Assembly (NCBI GenBank): GCA_002360555.1 | Contig: DEQS01000105.1 | Span: 89,341 to 153,340, forward strand | Direction: 5' to 3' | Source: Chloracidobacterium sp. UBA3360 | GTDB taxonomy: Bacteria; Acidobacteriota; Blastocatellia; Pyrinomonadales; Pyrinomonadaceae | Length of the DNA stretch: 64,000 nucleotides | Shown here: positions 1 through 8,495 of the stretch, one piece after another | Position numbering within the stretch: the stretch's first letter is position 1 | Layout of the letters: each line of letters starts with the position of its first letter | The notes under the pieces: generated by a model | Databases searched by the model: none | The model's input: the letters and a program-made list of their open reading frames with translations, nothing else | Told to the model about the DNA's origin: nothing | Program-made: the position numbers and the translations under genes

Positions 1-222
1 GTAAAGTTTCGCATCTTTAAGGTGACGCCTGAGTACCTCAACGAACTAAAAGCTGCGGGACTCTCAAAAATGGATAGCGAAGACATCGTAAAATGCCGCA
101 TTTTTAAGATCGACCCTGAGTTTGTCCGCAAGGCCCGAGCGACCAACCCGAACGTGACAGTCGAAGATCTCGTTAAAATGAAGATCGGCGTTTATAGACA
201 CAAGGACAAGGATTCATACTAA
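1..222 (+). CDS. C-terminal fragment of a repeat protein (possibly M56/BlaR1-type)
   Basis: The reading frame is open from base 1 and ends with TAA at 220-222, so only the last 73 residues are visible and the true start lies outside the window. Two copies of a roughly 28-residue repeat can be seen: VKFRIFKVTPEYLNELKAAG and VKCRIFKIDPEFVRKARATN, each ending in a (S/T)xEDLV-like turn, then a third start VKMKIGVYRH. Such repeats occur at the C-terminus of acidobacterial M56/BlaR1-like membrane peptidases; that assignment is inference from memory of the pattern, because no peptidase domain is present here. A strong terminator follows at 250-277. Confidence 0.6.
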   Translation, partial: VKFRIFKVTPEYLNELKAAGLSKMDSEDIVKCRIFKIDPEFVRKARATNPNVTVEDLVKMKIGVYRHKDKDSY

Positions 223-249
223 TACCCCCTCCGCGTCCGAGTGAAGAAA

Positions 250-277
250 GAAGCTCTGTTTCAGAGCTTCTTTTTTT
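250..277 (+). terminator. Intrinsic terminator
   Basis: A perfect 9-bp stem, GAAGCTCTG (250-258) and CAGAGCTTC (262-270), has a TTT loop and is followed by seven T (271-277). It ends the plus-strand gene that stops at 222. The last bases overlap the stop codon of the minus-strand gene ending at 276, so it separates the two convergent transcripts. Confidence 0.85.
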
Positions 278-533
278 ATTTGCCCTGTCGGCGGGTCACA
301 ATATGCAGCGACATATAGGGCACGAGGTTAAATAGCAATACGCCGATCTTATATATCGCCATTCCTAAATAGTTGTACGAATCAAACTGTTCGGCCGACA
401 GCTTGAACCATCGTTGGTGGATGCCCATGAGCTGATCGTGGGCCGCAACAAATACGACAAACCATACGATCAGAATTACGTAATTTATGACCAGGCTCCA
501 CGCGAGCATTTTCCGACATGTTGCAAGATCCAT
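276..533 (-). CDS. Small two-helix membrane protein, DUF6868-like
   Basis: This 85-residue protein has two hydrophobic segments (about residues 12-30 and 58-78) joined by a polar loop containing HQRWFKLSAEQFDSYNYLGM. The AHD...HxRWFKLS...FD...YxGMAxYK pattern matches my recollection of the DUF6868 family of short inner-membrane proteins, which have no known function. It starts 18 bp after the stop of the YceH-like gene on the same strand and may share its transcript. Confidence 0.65.
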   Translation of the reverse strand: MDLATCRKMLAWSLVINYVILIVWFVVFVAAHDQLMGIHQRWFKLSAEQFDSYNYLGMAIYKIGVLLFNLVPYMSLHIVTRRQGK

Positions 534-551
534 ATTCCCTCCGACTGCTAT

Positions 552-1208
552 TTATTCAAATTGCTTCTTAAATTCTTCAAACGTCTCTTTCAGCGTTTCG
601 ACCTCACCGCGTAACGCCGTGACCTCTTCCTCAAGCTTTACGATACGCTCTTCGTCAACGCTCCCGCGTCTTGGTGCAGCGGCAACAGCGGCGGCAAATG
701 ATTCCACATCGATCGGGCCCGACATCAGATGCATAAAACGGGCTTCTTTTTGGCCGGGCTGGATGGGGAGTTTTACGATTAGCGGATCCTCGCGGCGGGC
801 GAGCCCGTCGAGCGTTTCTTGTATTTCGCCAAGCCCCGAAAAATTATGCAGACGTTCGGTCCTAGTCCGCAGCTCACCAAGCGTCTGTGCCCCACGTAAC
901 AGCATCACAGCGATCACCGCGACCTCCGATGGCTCAAGCTCATACACAGACGGCAACATGTGCTTATATTTGGGCACACGGCTCGTACTGCCGTAAAAGA
1001 CATATACCAGATTTCTGTCACGCAGTATCTCGATCGCCGTGTTCACGATTCCCTCGTCGTAAGAAACGACGGGTTCGCGATTGTTCTTTTGATTACAAGC
1101 GTTGACGAGCGCGTTAAGCGTCAGCGGATAATATTCGGGCGTCGTCAGCTGCTTTTCGACAAGCGAGCCCAGGATGCGGGCCTCAGTTTCATTTAGTATT
1201 TCAGGCAT
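552..1208 (-). CDS. YceH/DUF480 (UPF0502) family protein
   Basis: The 218 residues begin with the typical YceH opening: ETEARILGSLVEKQLTTPEYYPLTLNALV and, shortly after, CNQKNNREPVVSY. Two winged-helix-like repeats fill about residues 1-175, followed by a coiled-coil tail (about 185-218, EEEVTALRGEVETLKETFEEF). Length matches the family (about 210-220). YceH proteins are widespread in Gram-negative bacteria; their molecular role is not settled. It is the first gene of a probable two-gene unit with the small membrane protein and is divergent from the RNase D-like gene at 1260. Confidence 0.9.
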   Translation of the reverse strand: MPEILNETEARILGSLVEKQLTTPEYYPLTLNALVNACNQKNNREPVVSYDEGIVNTAIEILRDRNLVYVFYGSTSRVPKYKHMLPSVYELEPSEVAVIAVMLLRGAQTLGELRTRTERLHNFSGLGEIQETLDGLARREDPLIVKLPIQPGQKEARFMHLMSGPIDVESFAAAVAAAPRRGSVDEERIVKLEEEVTALRGEVETLKETFEEFKKQFE

Positions 1209-1259
1209 AGATATCGATACGGTTTTCCCGTTTATCTATAGTAATTTACAATCAAGAGC

Positions 1260-1847
1260 GTGGATATACTAATTGCACGCACAGAGCGAGAGATCAACAC
1301 GGCGTTTGAGCGTCTTTCGACTGCGGTCAGGCTAGGCTGCGACACCGAAACGTCCGGCTTGAGCGCTCGTCACGGTCGCTTGTTTTCCGTGCAATTTTCG
1401 GACGGTGAATTTAACGTCCTCGTGCCCACCAGCGAAGGCGTGCCGCTTGGACGGCTCGAAGATATCTTAACCAACCCCGCGATCACAAAGATATTTCACA
1501 ACGCCAAATTTGATCTCGATTTTCTTAGTGAGAACGGCTACAGCGTCGCTAACTTTTTTGACACGATGATCGCCGAAAAGGTACTGACGCGCGGAGCTGG
1601 CCAATCTGCCTCGCTCGCCGAAACACTTTACCGATATTTCGCCGTCGATCTCGATAAATCACAGCGGGCAAAATTTTCACGAAAATGGGACGGCATATGG
1701 ACCGAAGATTTGGTCGATTACGCCCTTTCGGATGTTATCCACCTGCCGCGCCTGATGGACGAGCAAAATGCGTGGCTACAAAAGCTGGGTTTGACCGGCG
1801 AGTTTGAAACTCAACTACAAAAGATTTTTGCCCACGAAACACACTAA
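1260..1847 (+). CDS. RNase D-like 3'-5' exonuclease (DEDDy)
   Basis: The 195-residue protein carries the three exonuclease motifs: CDTETSGL (Exo I, about residue 28), HNAKFDLDFL (Exo II, about 80) and YALSDVIHLPRL (Exo III with the tyrosine of the DEDDy class, about 158). The HRDC domains of full RNase D are missing, so this is a stand-alone exonuclease domain that should trim the 3' end of RNA or DNA. The start is GTG at 1260, because no earlier ATG fits the family start. The last residues (IFAHETH) and the stop codon are encoded inside an inverted repeat (1828-1906), so the C-terminus has probably been altered by that element. Confidence 0.85.
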   Translation: MDILIARTEREINTAFERLSTAVRLGCDTETSGLSARHGRLFSVQFSDGEFNVLVPTSEGVPLGRLEDILTNPAITKIFHNAKFDLDFLSENGYSVANFFDTMIAEKVLTRGAGQSASLAETLYRYFAVDLDKSQRAKFSRKWDGIWTEDLVDYALSDVIHLPRLMDEQNAWLQKLGLTGEFETQLQKIFAHETH

Positions 1848-1906
1848 ATACACGAAACAAAGAGGGCATTTCTTTTTTTCGTATGTTTCCTGTATTTCGT
1901 GGGCAA
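1828..1906. repeat. Palindromic intergenic repeat, CCACGAAACAC type
   Basis: The left arm beginning TTTGCCCACGAAA (about 1827-1840) matches the reverse complement of the right arm ending TTTCGTGGGCAAA exactly over 13 bases; the arms then continue imperfectly (ACACTAAATACACG against ATACAGGAAACATACG) around a T-rich centre. Elements built from CCACGAAACACACGAAA-like words are widespread intergenic repeats in bacterial genomes. Here it spans the end of the RNase D-like gene and reaches to 4 bp from the stop of the convergent thioesterase, so it may also act as a bidirectional transcript end. Confidence 0.75.
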
Positions 1907-1909
1907 ATC

Positions 1910-2377
1910 CTACCAGCGATGATACGCCGGATGGCCCTCTTTTACCGCCACAAATGTTCCGCGGCAGGTCGCACAAACCTTTTCATTTACGATCAACTCG
2001 GCTTCGACGGTTGCGCGATCTTCGGCTGATTCGACGACTCTTGCTTTCAAATGGATAGGAGCGTCGACGGGTGTTGGGCGTTTGAGTTTGACATGAAAGT
2101 CTGCCGTGACGGTGCAATCCGGCTCGGTTTTGCCGTCGCGTTTCATCAGAAAATAGGTGGCGGTCCAGTTCGAATGACAATCTAGCAAGGCACCGATGAT
2201 GCCGCCGTTTAGCATTCCGGGAAACGCTTGGTGTTCGGGGCTGGCGTGCCAGACAGCGACGACCTCGTCGCCGTCGGGAAAGCTCGCGATATGTAAACCT
2301 TTATCATTCGCCGGGCCGCAGCCAAAACAGATGCTTGCGGGTGAGTACTTTTCTTGCAAAGATAGCTGATTACTCAT
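1910..2377 (-). CDS. PaaI-family hotdog thioesterase
   Basis: The 155-residue protein opens with a CFGCGPANDKGLHI segment, common in this subgroup of hotdog proteins, and contains the acyl-CoA thioesterase signature GMLNGGIIGALLDCHSNW, where the aspartate is the likely catalytic acid. It should hydrolyse small acyl- or aryl-CoA thioesters; the substrate cannot be read from sequence. ATG at 2377 is preferred to an in-frame start 96 bp upstream, because AGGA lies 9 bases before it and the family starts here. It is divergent from the MFS gene at 2417, with 39 bp between the starts. Confidence 0.85.
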   Translation of the reverse strand: MSNQLSLQEKYSPASICFGCGPANDKGLHIASFPDGDEVVAVWHASPEHQAFPGMLNGGIIGALLDCHSNWTATYFLMKRDGKTEPDCTVTADFHVKLKRPTPVDAPIHLKARVVESAEDRATVEAELIVNEKVCATCRGTFVAVKEGHPAYHRW

Positions 2378-2416
2378 AGTATATTTTCCTAAGACTAGCA
2401 CAAATACCTGACTTTT

Positions 2417-3766
2417 ATGGAGCAAACCCCTGTGCGAGGGCGGCGAACGCTGCTCGACATGAACGGCTATCAATGGACCGTCCTCTTTGCCGCGTGGCTC
2501 GGCTGGGGATTCGACATTTTTGACAGCCTGCTGATGAATTATGTCGCCCCAAATGCGGTGCCGACGCTGCTTGGCCTCACAATCGGCACGCCGGAGGCCG
2601 CGGCCGCAACGCTTTGGTGGACTGGCATTTTCACATCTCTTTTACTGATCGGGTGGGCAGTCGGCGGCATTATTTTTGGCAAGGTCGCAGATCGCATCGG
2701 ACGAACTAAAACGCTACTGCTGACGATGCTCCTATATTCGATCGGCACGGCTGCATGTGCATTTGCACCGAATATCTGGATCCTGATGCTCTTTCGCATC
2801 GTCGCGAGCCTCGGCATCGGCGGCGAATGGGCGGCGGGAGCGGCGATGGTCGCTGAGGTCGTTCCCGAAAACCGCCGTGTCGAAGCCGGAGCTTTACTAT
2901 ACACGGCGGCACCATTCGGGCTGTTTCTCGCAACTTTCGTCACCTATCAGGTCACCGGCGTTTATTTCACCGATCCAGGTACGTCCTGGCGCTATGTTTT
3001 CCTGTTTGGCCTTATCCCGGCGGGGGTCGCATTCTTTGTCCGCCTGTTTATCAAGGAGCCCGAACGCTGGCAAAAAGTCGCACACGACCAGCGGGCAAAG
3101 ATATCAGAGCTTTTTTCGCCTAAATATCGCGCACTCACGATCAGCGGATTTTGTATGGCGGTAACGGCGCTCATCACTTGGTGGAGCGGCAACGCTTTTA
3201 TCCCGATCGTTGCCAAAGGGCTCGCTTCGCGTGAGTGGACCGAATTGACAAATGCCGGCGTCAGCGGTCTGCCGTCGATCGAGGTGATGGGCCAGCAATG
3301 GGTCAGGACGGCGACCAATTCGTTTAACCTCGGCGGCCTGATCGGCACGCTGCTGACGATACCGGTCGCAAAATATCTGGGCCGCAAAACGATGTTCTTT
3401 ATTTTTTACCTTGTTGCCGCAGCGTCGATCATGTCGGCATTTGGCTTGGATCTGGCCCCGCACACGCGGCTGTATTTCTATTTCCCAATAGGCCTTTCGG
3501 TCTTTGGCATTTTTGGCAGCTTTACGTTCTACTTACCTGAACTGTTCCCAACGCGGCTGCGGGCGACTGGTTCGGGCTTTACGTACAACATTGGCCGATT
3601 CATCGCAGCGTTTGGGCCGTTTCTCGTCGGCAGCATTGCCGCGGGCGGGGCAAACTCGCTCGACGGAGCCATACGGGTTTTGTTTTGGGTAGGTGTAGTG
3701 CCGATCGTAGGGTTGTTAACCCTGCCGCTCGTAATCGAGACAAAGGGAAAAGTATTGGCGGATTAG
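2417..3766 (+). CDS. MFS transporter, AAHS/SHS-like
   Basis: This 449-residue protein has about 12 hydrophobic segments. The N-terminal GWGFDIFDSLLMNYV in helix 1 and GKVADRIGRTKTL between helices 2 and 3 are the marks of the acid:proton symport branch of the major facilitator superfamily (aromatic acid, sialate, lactate carriers). An extra-cytoplasmic insert sits between helices 7 and 8. It probably carries a carboxylate or sugar acid across the inner membrane by proton symport; the substrate is unknown. A small lipoprotein-like gene follows 24 bp later. Confidence 0.85.
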   Translation: MEQTPVRGRRTLLDMNGYQWTVLFAAWLGWGFDIFDSLLMNYVAPNAVPTLLGLTIGTPEAAAATLWWTGIFTSLLLIGWAVGGIIFGKVADRIGRTKTLLLTMLLYSIGTAACAFAPNIWILMLFRIVASLGIGGEWAAGAAMVAEVVPENRRVEAGALLYTAAPFGLFLATFVTYQVTGVYFTDPGTSWRYVFLFGLIPAGVAFFVRLFIKEPERWQKVAHDQRAKISELFSPKYRALTISGFCMAVTALITWWSGNAFIPIVAKGLASREWTELTNAGVSGLPSIEVMGQQWVRTATNSFNLGGLIGTLLTIPVAKYLGRKTMFFIFYLVAAASIMSAFGLDLAPHTRLYFYFPIGLSVFGIFGSFTFYLPELFPTRLRATGSGFTYNIGRFIAAFGPFLVGSIAAGGANSLDGAIRVLFWVGVVPIVGLLTLPLVIETKGKVLAD

Positions 3767-3790
3767 CGACAAAATTGGAGGATCGAAACG

Positions 3791-4165
3791 ATGAAACTTT
3801 ACGGATTAGGCTCGGTTGTCACATTGGTGTTTGTTGGTTTTATCTTTTTTACCGTATCAGCCGGATGCGGCGGGTCTGGCGGTGAATGTGTCGGCACCGT
3901 CAAATATGAAGGCAAAACTTTTGAGGGAAAGGACAAGACCGCCGAGCAGGCCAAGCTCAACGCCTGTAATCACTACTGCCGCGAGGCCGATCCGCAATAC
4001 GACGCCATGTACCGCATCTGGCTCGACTCGCCAAAAGGCAAAGCCGCCGGTTCGCCGTCAAAGCAAGAGGCCATCTTTAAGGACAAAGATCTGCTGATCT
4101 ATGTCACCGAAACGTGCGCAAAAAAATGCGCCGCGACAATGAACCCTCAGGCTACGTGTAAATAG
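3791..4165 (+). CDS. Small Cys-rich predicted lipoprotein
   Basis: The 124-residue protein has a hydrophobic leader ending VSAGC (Cys26), a plausible though atypical lipobox (Ser at -3), followed by a Gly-rich stretch. The mature part holds six further cysteines, at ECVG, NACNHYC, TCAKKC and ATCK, which suggests disulfides in the envelope. I recognise no domain. The start is well defined by GGAGG 9 bases before the ATG. It is co-directional with the MFS gene and meets the minus-strand zinc-ribbon gene 3 bp after its stop. Confidence 0.7.
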   Translation: MKLYGLGSVVTLVFVGFIFFTVSAGCGGSGGECVGTVKYEGKTFEGKDKTAEQAKLNACNHYCREADPQYDAMYRIWLDSPKGKAAGSPSKQEAIFKDKDLLIYVTETCAKKCAATMNPQATCK

Positions 4166-4168
4166 GTC

Positions 4169-4627
4169 TTATTTGAACGGAACTTTGTCGAGCGTCCTAG
4201 TGGTGTGATCGGTGACGCTCATCGCGGGTTCGCGAAACTCTTCGAGTTGAGCGGTCGTCAGCGTCCGCAGTTGATGCGGTTCAAGCGGTTCGTTTGCTTG
4301 ATAAGTAGATTTGAGACGGGCATCGATCAGCTTCGGTACTTGGCGGGCACGCATGAAGCAGATGCCAAATATCGCTCCCAAATAGGCTATAACGATCGTC
4401 GTAACTACTTCGGTCCTCACATTATTGCCCAACATCACAGCAACGAGGCCGACTAAAATACCCATCCCAAACATCACGACCAAAAAGAGCGTCGTCAGGA
4501 TATTGTCGAGCATCTTGCCCGGCGTTCCGTCTTTATCGATCTCTTCGGCCTTAGAGAGACGCTCGCCGCAATCTTTGCAGTATTTGAGCGACTTATTTAC
4601 AGCCTTTCCGCAGTTTGGACAATGCAT
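4169..4627 (-). CDS. Zinc-ribbon membrane protein
   Basis: The 152 residues start with a rubredoxin-like zinc ribbon, CPNCGKAVNKSLKYCKDCGE (Cys3/6 and Cys17/20). Two transmembrane segments follow (about 40-65 and 72-92), then a cytoplasmic tail rich in Leu and Glu. The arrangement is common among small inner-membrane proteins of unknown role. Its start lies 3 bp after the stop of the DUF4870-like gene, and both follow aspS on the same strand, so they are probably co-transcribed. Confidence 0.75.
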   Translation of the reverse strand: MHCPNCGKAVNKSLKYCKDCGERLSKAEEIDKDGTPGKMLDNILTTLFLVVMFGMGILVGLVAVMLGNNVRTEVVTTIVIAYLGAIFGICFMRARQVPKLIDARLKSTYQANEPLEPHQLRTLTTAQLEEFREPAMSVTDHTTRTLDKVPFK

Positions 4628-4630
4628 TTG

Positions 4631-5248
4631 TTAGCTTCCGACTAGTTTTGTATCGATCTTTTCTTCGAGCCAGTTTGTGAGGCTGTCGAGAGTTTCGATA
4701 TGGACCGGACGTCCTTTCCACGCCTTGAACGCCCAGACAAACAGCATAATAGTCGTCACGACCTGAAAGATAAAATTGCCTACGTCAGCAACATTAGTGG
4801 CGTTGCCGACAATACCCAAGACGGTGCTAACGATCAAAATACCGATATGGGCCGCCAACCCTTGAGCCGCGTGAAACCGCACCTTAGTCTCACTTCTAGG
4901 CATAATAAACAGCAACACAACGCCCGCGATCAGGCCGATAAACCAAGGTAGATACGGCAGAGCGGTGACGATATTTTCGGGCAAACCGATCTTTTCGATC
5001 TTGCGGCTGTTGGTCTGACTGACGTTTGAAACGCCGGCGGGTTGATACTGAGTCGGTACATACTGGCCGTTATAAGGTGCGGTATAAGTTGGAAAATCCT
5101 GATTCGCAAACCTCCGCGTCTGCTCCTCGGTCGGCGCAGTCTGCGTAAAGGTCTGAGTCGCGGCACCGGTTTTTTCAAAAACCTGTGTCGCCCCGGCCTT
5201 GTCCGGAAACTCGGGATCGAGCGGATTTGTATCGTACTTATTAGCCAT
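4631..5248 (-). CDS. DUF4870-like membrane protein
   Basis: A 205-residue protein with a disordered N-terminal third (Thr/Gln/Pro-rich), then three or four transmembrane segments from about residue 95. The core LPWFIGLIAGVVLLFIMP...VRFHAAQGLAAHI is the recognisable DUF4870 pattern (a charged residue-R-F-H-A-x-Q between helices 1 and 2). Its function is unknown. ATG at 5248 (MANKYD) is chosen over an in-frame start 30 bp upstream that would overlap the spacer after aspS. Confidence 0.8.
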   Translation of the reverse strand: MANKYDTNPLDPEFPDKAGATQVFEKTGAATQTFTQTAPTEEQTRRFANQDFPTYTAPYNGQYVPTQYQPAGVSNVSQTNSRKIEKIGLPENIVTALPYLPWFIGLIAGVVLLFIMPRSETKVRFHAAQGLAAHIGILIVSTVLGIVGNATNVADVGNFIFQVVTTIMLFVWAFKAWKGRPVHIETLDSLTNWLEEKIDTKLVGS

Positions 5249-5280
5249 CGTTCTGGTAATTTTACGACTTTGGCACAAGT

Positions 5281-7086
5281 TTAGTTCGCAATTTTTATAC
5301 CAAGTTCTTTCAGCTGCGAGGTATCAACGTCTCCCGGCGAATCCATCATCAGGTCCTGTGCCGACGCAGTTTTTGGGAACGCCATTACATCCCTAATGTT
5401 CTCGGTTCCGCAGAGGATCATGCAAGTGCGTTCAATACCTGCGGCAAAACCACCATGTGGCGGCGTGCCGTACTCCAGCGCATCGAGGAAAAATCCAAAG
5501 CGTTCTCGAGCCATTTCGGACGACAGCCCGAGCGCCTTAAAATTCAGCGCCTGGATATCTTTCTGATGGATACGGATCGATCCGCCGGCACATTCGTAGC
5601 CGTTGATGACCGCGTCGTACGCTTTTGCACGCACCTGTCCGAGCAGGTGATGTTGCGATGGGTCGTTGACCGCCGTTTTGAAAAGCTCAAGATCCTCGTC
5701 CATCGGCGACGTAAAAGGATGATGCGCCGCGACATAAGTGTCGGTCTCTTCGTCATGCTCAAACATCGGGAACTCGGTAACGATCAGACAGGCATATTTG
5801 CTGCGGTCGATCAGACTTTCGCGCCGGGCGATCTCATTGCGAAGAGCCCCCAATGCCGCCGCGACGACTGACTTGCGTCCCGCAACGAGCAACACTGCAT
5901 CGCCTTTTTCTGCACCTGACGCAGTTACTAATTCAGCGATCTTTTCCTCGCCAAGAACCTTTAACAACGAAGATGTCGTCTCATCACCGACCTTGATCCA
6001 CGCCAGAGCACCAGCACCGTAACGTTTCACATACTCCTGCAGCTCGTCGGTTTGTTTGCGCGAATAGTCGGCCTTGCCCTTTGCGACGATGCATTTTATC
6101 TCGCCGCCACCATTGAGCGTGTCGGCGAACGGTGCAAAATCTGTGTCACGCAAGTTGTCGCTCAGGTCTTGCAGTTCCATTTCAAAACGCAGGTCGGGCT
6201 TGTCCGATCCGTATCGCCGCATCGCCTCGGCGTGCGTCAGACGCGGCCATTCGGCGGGTAATTCGACATCGATCAGCCGCAAGACGTGGTTAAACATCCC
6301 CTGTATCTCGCGATAAATGATCTCGCGATTTGGGAACGACATCTCCATATCGAGCTGCGTAAATTCCGGCTGGCGGTCAGCCCTGAGGTCTTCGTCACGA
6401 AAACAGCGGGCGATCTGATAATACTTGTCAAAGCCGGAGATCATCGTCAGTTGCTTGAGAATCTGCGGTGATTGCGGCAGTGCAAAAAATTTACCCGAAT
6501 GGATACGCGAAGGCACGATAAAATCGCGGGCGCCTTCCGGCGTGGATTTGAGCAAGATCGGAGTCTCGATCTCGATAAAATCGCGCTTGTCAAAATACTC
6601 TCGGATCGCCGCAACTGCCTTGGCCCGCATACGGATATTGTGCTGCAACTGCGGTCGGCGAAGGTCGAGATAGCGGTATTTGAGCCGCGTCGATTCGTCC
6701 GCCAGATTCTCCGAACCGGCAACTTCGAGTTGAAAAGGCGGCACTTTGGCGTCATTGAGTATCAATATTTCCGACGCATGTACCTCGATACCGCCGGTCG
6801 CAAGCTTGGCGTTGTGCGTCCCCTCACGCTCAACAACCTCGCCCTTTACGGCAATAACAAACTCACCCCGCAGCCCCTTAGCCTTAGCATGAGCCTCGCC
6901 CTTGTCCTCTTCGCTCAGCACGACTTGTGTCACGCCTTCGCGGTCGCGCAGATCGATAAATGTCAGCACGCCAAAATCACGCTTTTTCGCGACCCAGCCC
7001 ATCAGCACGACCTGCTGGCCCACATGCGTCTCGCGCAGCTCGCCGCAGGTATGCGTTCTCTCTAAATTTCCTAAAACATCTAACAT
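5281..7086 (-). CDS. aspS: Aspartate-tRNA ligase
   Basis: This 601-residue class II synthetase charges tRNA-Asp in the cytoplasm. It has the N-terminal OB-fold anticodon domain (RTHTCGELRETHVGQQVVLMGWV), the class II motif 2 region (QIARCFRDEDLRADRQPEFTQLD), the bacterial GAD insertion (about 290-420), and motif 3 near the end (GFAAGIERTCMILCG, then NIRDVMAFPK). Length matches bacterial AspRS (about 590). ATG at 7086 is the only sensible start, yet no Shine-Dalgarno precedes it; an A/T-rich tract and a terminator-like hairpin lie directly upstream (7088-7130). Confidence 0.97.
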   Translation of the reverse strand: MLDVLGNLERTHTCGELRETHVGQQVVLMGWVAKKRDFGVLTFIDLRDREGVTQVVLSEEDKGEAHAKAKGLRGEFVIAVKGEVVEREGTHNAKLATGGIEVHASEILILNDAKVPPFQLEVAGSENLADESTRLKYRYLDLRRPQLQHNIRMRAKAVAAIREYFDKRDFIEIETPILLKSTPEGARDFIVPSRIHSGKFFALPQSPQILKQLTMISGFDKYYQIARCFRDEDLRADRQPEFTQLDMEMSFPNREIIYREIQGMFNHVLRLIDVELPAEWPRLTHAEAMRRYGSDKPDLRFEMELQDLSDNLRDTDFAPFADTLNGGGEIKCIVAKGKADYSRKQTDELQEYVKRYGAGALAWIKVGDETTSSLLKVLGEEKIAELVTASGAEKGDAVLLVAGRKSVVAAALGALRNEIARRESLIDRSKYACLIVTEFPMFEHDEETDTYVAAHHPFTSPMDEDLELFKTAVNDPSQHHLLGQVRAKAYDAVINGYECAGGSIRIHQKDIQALNFKALGLSSEMARERFGFFLDALEYGTPPHGGFAAGIERTCMILCGTENIRDVMAFPKTASAQDLMMDSPGDVDTSQLKELGIKIAN

Positions 7087-7087
7087 A

Positions 7088-7130
7088 TAAAAATAAAAAA
7101 CGCCTTTCGATTTGTGACAAACGAAAGGCG
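7088..7130 (-). terminator. Terminator-like hairpin between cdsA and aspS
   Basis: Reading the minus strand, the 9-bp arms CGCCTTTCG (7130-7122) and CGAAAGGCG (7109-7101) enclose a 12-base loop and are followed by TTTTTTATTTTT. It ends the uppS-cdsA transcript. It also sits immediately before the aspS ATG, so it may lie within an aspS leader if the aspS promoter is further upstream. Confidence 0.8.
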
Positions 7131-7191
7131 GAGCGTCAACTAATTAACACTCTCGCCTACGTATTATTATTGTCGTCAAACCGAACTGCGT

Positions 7192-8034
7192 TCATGAAAA
7201 GTAAAACCTAGCGAAATAGTACAGTATCGGTGCTCCGAAAAGCAAACTATCGAGCCGGTCGAGAAATCCGCCGTGGCCGGGCAGGATCGACGCGGCGTCT
7301 TTTGCGCCGGCACCGCGTTTCATAGCGCTTTCAGCCAGATCGCCTAGAACCCCGACGACGGCAAGAGCCATTGCAAGCGGTATCGAATATTTATAGGGTA
7401 GCTCCGGAAAGAACCACCACGTCGCGAGGGCTGCTGCTCCGGTCGCAAAAACGAGCCCGCCGATAAGTCCTTCAATAGTCTTTCCGGGTGAGATCGCAGG
7501 TGCGAGCTTGTGCTTGCCAAACGCCCGTCCGGCGAAATACGCTCCGATGTCAGACGCAAAAATGACGAGGAAAAAATACGCTAGCAGATGGGTCGAGAGG
7601 CCCGGCATATTCTCAAACCCTGTCCGGATCGATACCAAAAATCCGCCCATGAACGCGACATATACCACGCCGAGCATCGTTACGCCGATGCCGGTCAGCA
7701 TCTTGGCAAAGTCAGCCTTAAACCGAAACGTCTGTGAGATCAGCAAGATGATCGTAAAACCGGCAACCGTCGCGAGCAATAGATCAGGGGCTTTTGCAGG
7801 AGCGTCAAACACAAAGCCGACAAATAGCGCAGCCGCTCCGAGATAACCGATCGCCGCATCAGCCTTTAGCTCCAGTTTTTTTGTCAGCGAATAAAATTCG
7901 AACAGCCCCGCAGCCAGAGCAAGTGCCGCGATACCGACAAATATCCACACCGTCTGTGGCCACCATAGCGGTAGTATGATCGATGCGATAACGATCGGCA
8001 GGGCGATCAGGGCTGTCAGAATTCTTGTCTTCAT
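7192..8034 (-). CDS. cdsA: Phosphatidate cytidylyltransferase
   Basis: The 280-residue integral membrane enzyme makes CDP-diacylglycerol from phosphatidate and CTP for phospholipid synthesis. It has about eight transmembrane segments and the CDP-DAG synthase signature near the C-terminus: SAMKRGAGAKDAAS followed by LPGHGGFLDRLDS. It overlaps the preceding hypothetical gene by ATGA (8031-8034) and follows uppS one gene upstream, the common uppS-cdsA order, here with one gene inserted. Transcription probably ends at the hairpin at 7088-7130. Confidence 0.95.
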   Translation of the reverse strand: MKTRILTALIALPIVIASIILPLWWPQTVWIFVGIAALALAAGLFEFYSLTKKLELKADAAIGYLGAAALFVGFVFDAPAKAPDLLLATVAGFTIILLISQTFRFKADFAKMLTGIGVTMLGVVYVAFMGGFLVSIRTGFENMPGLSTHLLAYFFLVIFASDIGAYFAGRAFGKHKLAPAISPGKTIEGLIGGLVFATGAAALATWWFFPELPYKYSIPLAMALAVVGVLGDLAESAMKRGAGAKDAASILPGHGGFLDRLDSLLFGAPILYYFARFYFS

Positions 8035-8495
8035 AAATGGGCGGAATCGGGCAATTTGTCTTGAGGAGGGAAAGTTATCTTAAGCTCGAGACCACACTTT
8101 AACCGCACCTTCTTGGTCGAATCCCATTTGACTTGAAATTTCCGCATCTTGATGTTGCAACTCTTGCTATTCTTAAAGCGGGCGTCAAAATATAATTCAA
8201 TACTATCTTTCGCACGCTTCACAGCTTGGGCAAAGAGCTCATATTCACTTGATAGTGAACAGTTTGTGCAGTCAACTGTCGCCCAAGCTCCTAAATAGAC
8301 TAGCGTCGAATCATTTGACCCTACTTTCGGCTCCGTTGCAAGAATCGGAACCTTAGCTTGATGGGTAAAATTCTCTTTTTTTCGAACTAAATCAACATTC
8401 ACTTTGCCGATCACCTGCGCCTCACTCGCAGGCACACAAAACATGAATACCGCGACCAACACAAGCGATGTCATTGTCAGAATGCATGTCTTCAT
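8031..8495 (-). CDS. Secreted hypothetical protein inserted between uppS and cdsA
   Basis: The 154-residue protein has a Sec signal peptide (hydrophobic core TSLVLVAVFMFCV, likely cut after ASEA at about residue 26). The mature part is Lys-rich with cysteines in VDCTNC, KSCNIK and LKCGLE and a predicted beta-rich pattern. I do not recognise a family. It overlaps both uppS and cdsA by 4 bp, so it is translated from their transcript. By eye it is more AT-rich than both neighbours, which hints at later insertion into an otherwise conserved pair. Confidence 0.75.
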   Translation of the reverse strand: MKTCILTMTSLVLVAVFMFCVPASEAQVIGKVNVDLVRKKENFTHQAKVPILATEPKVGSNDSTLVYLGAWATVDCTNCSLSSEYELFAQAVKRAKDSIELYFDARFKNSKSCNIKMRKFQVKWDSTKKVRLKCGLELKITFPPQDKLPDSAHL

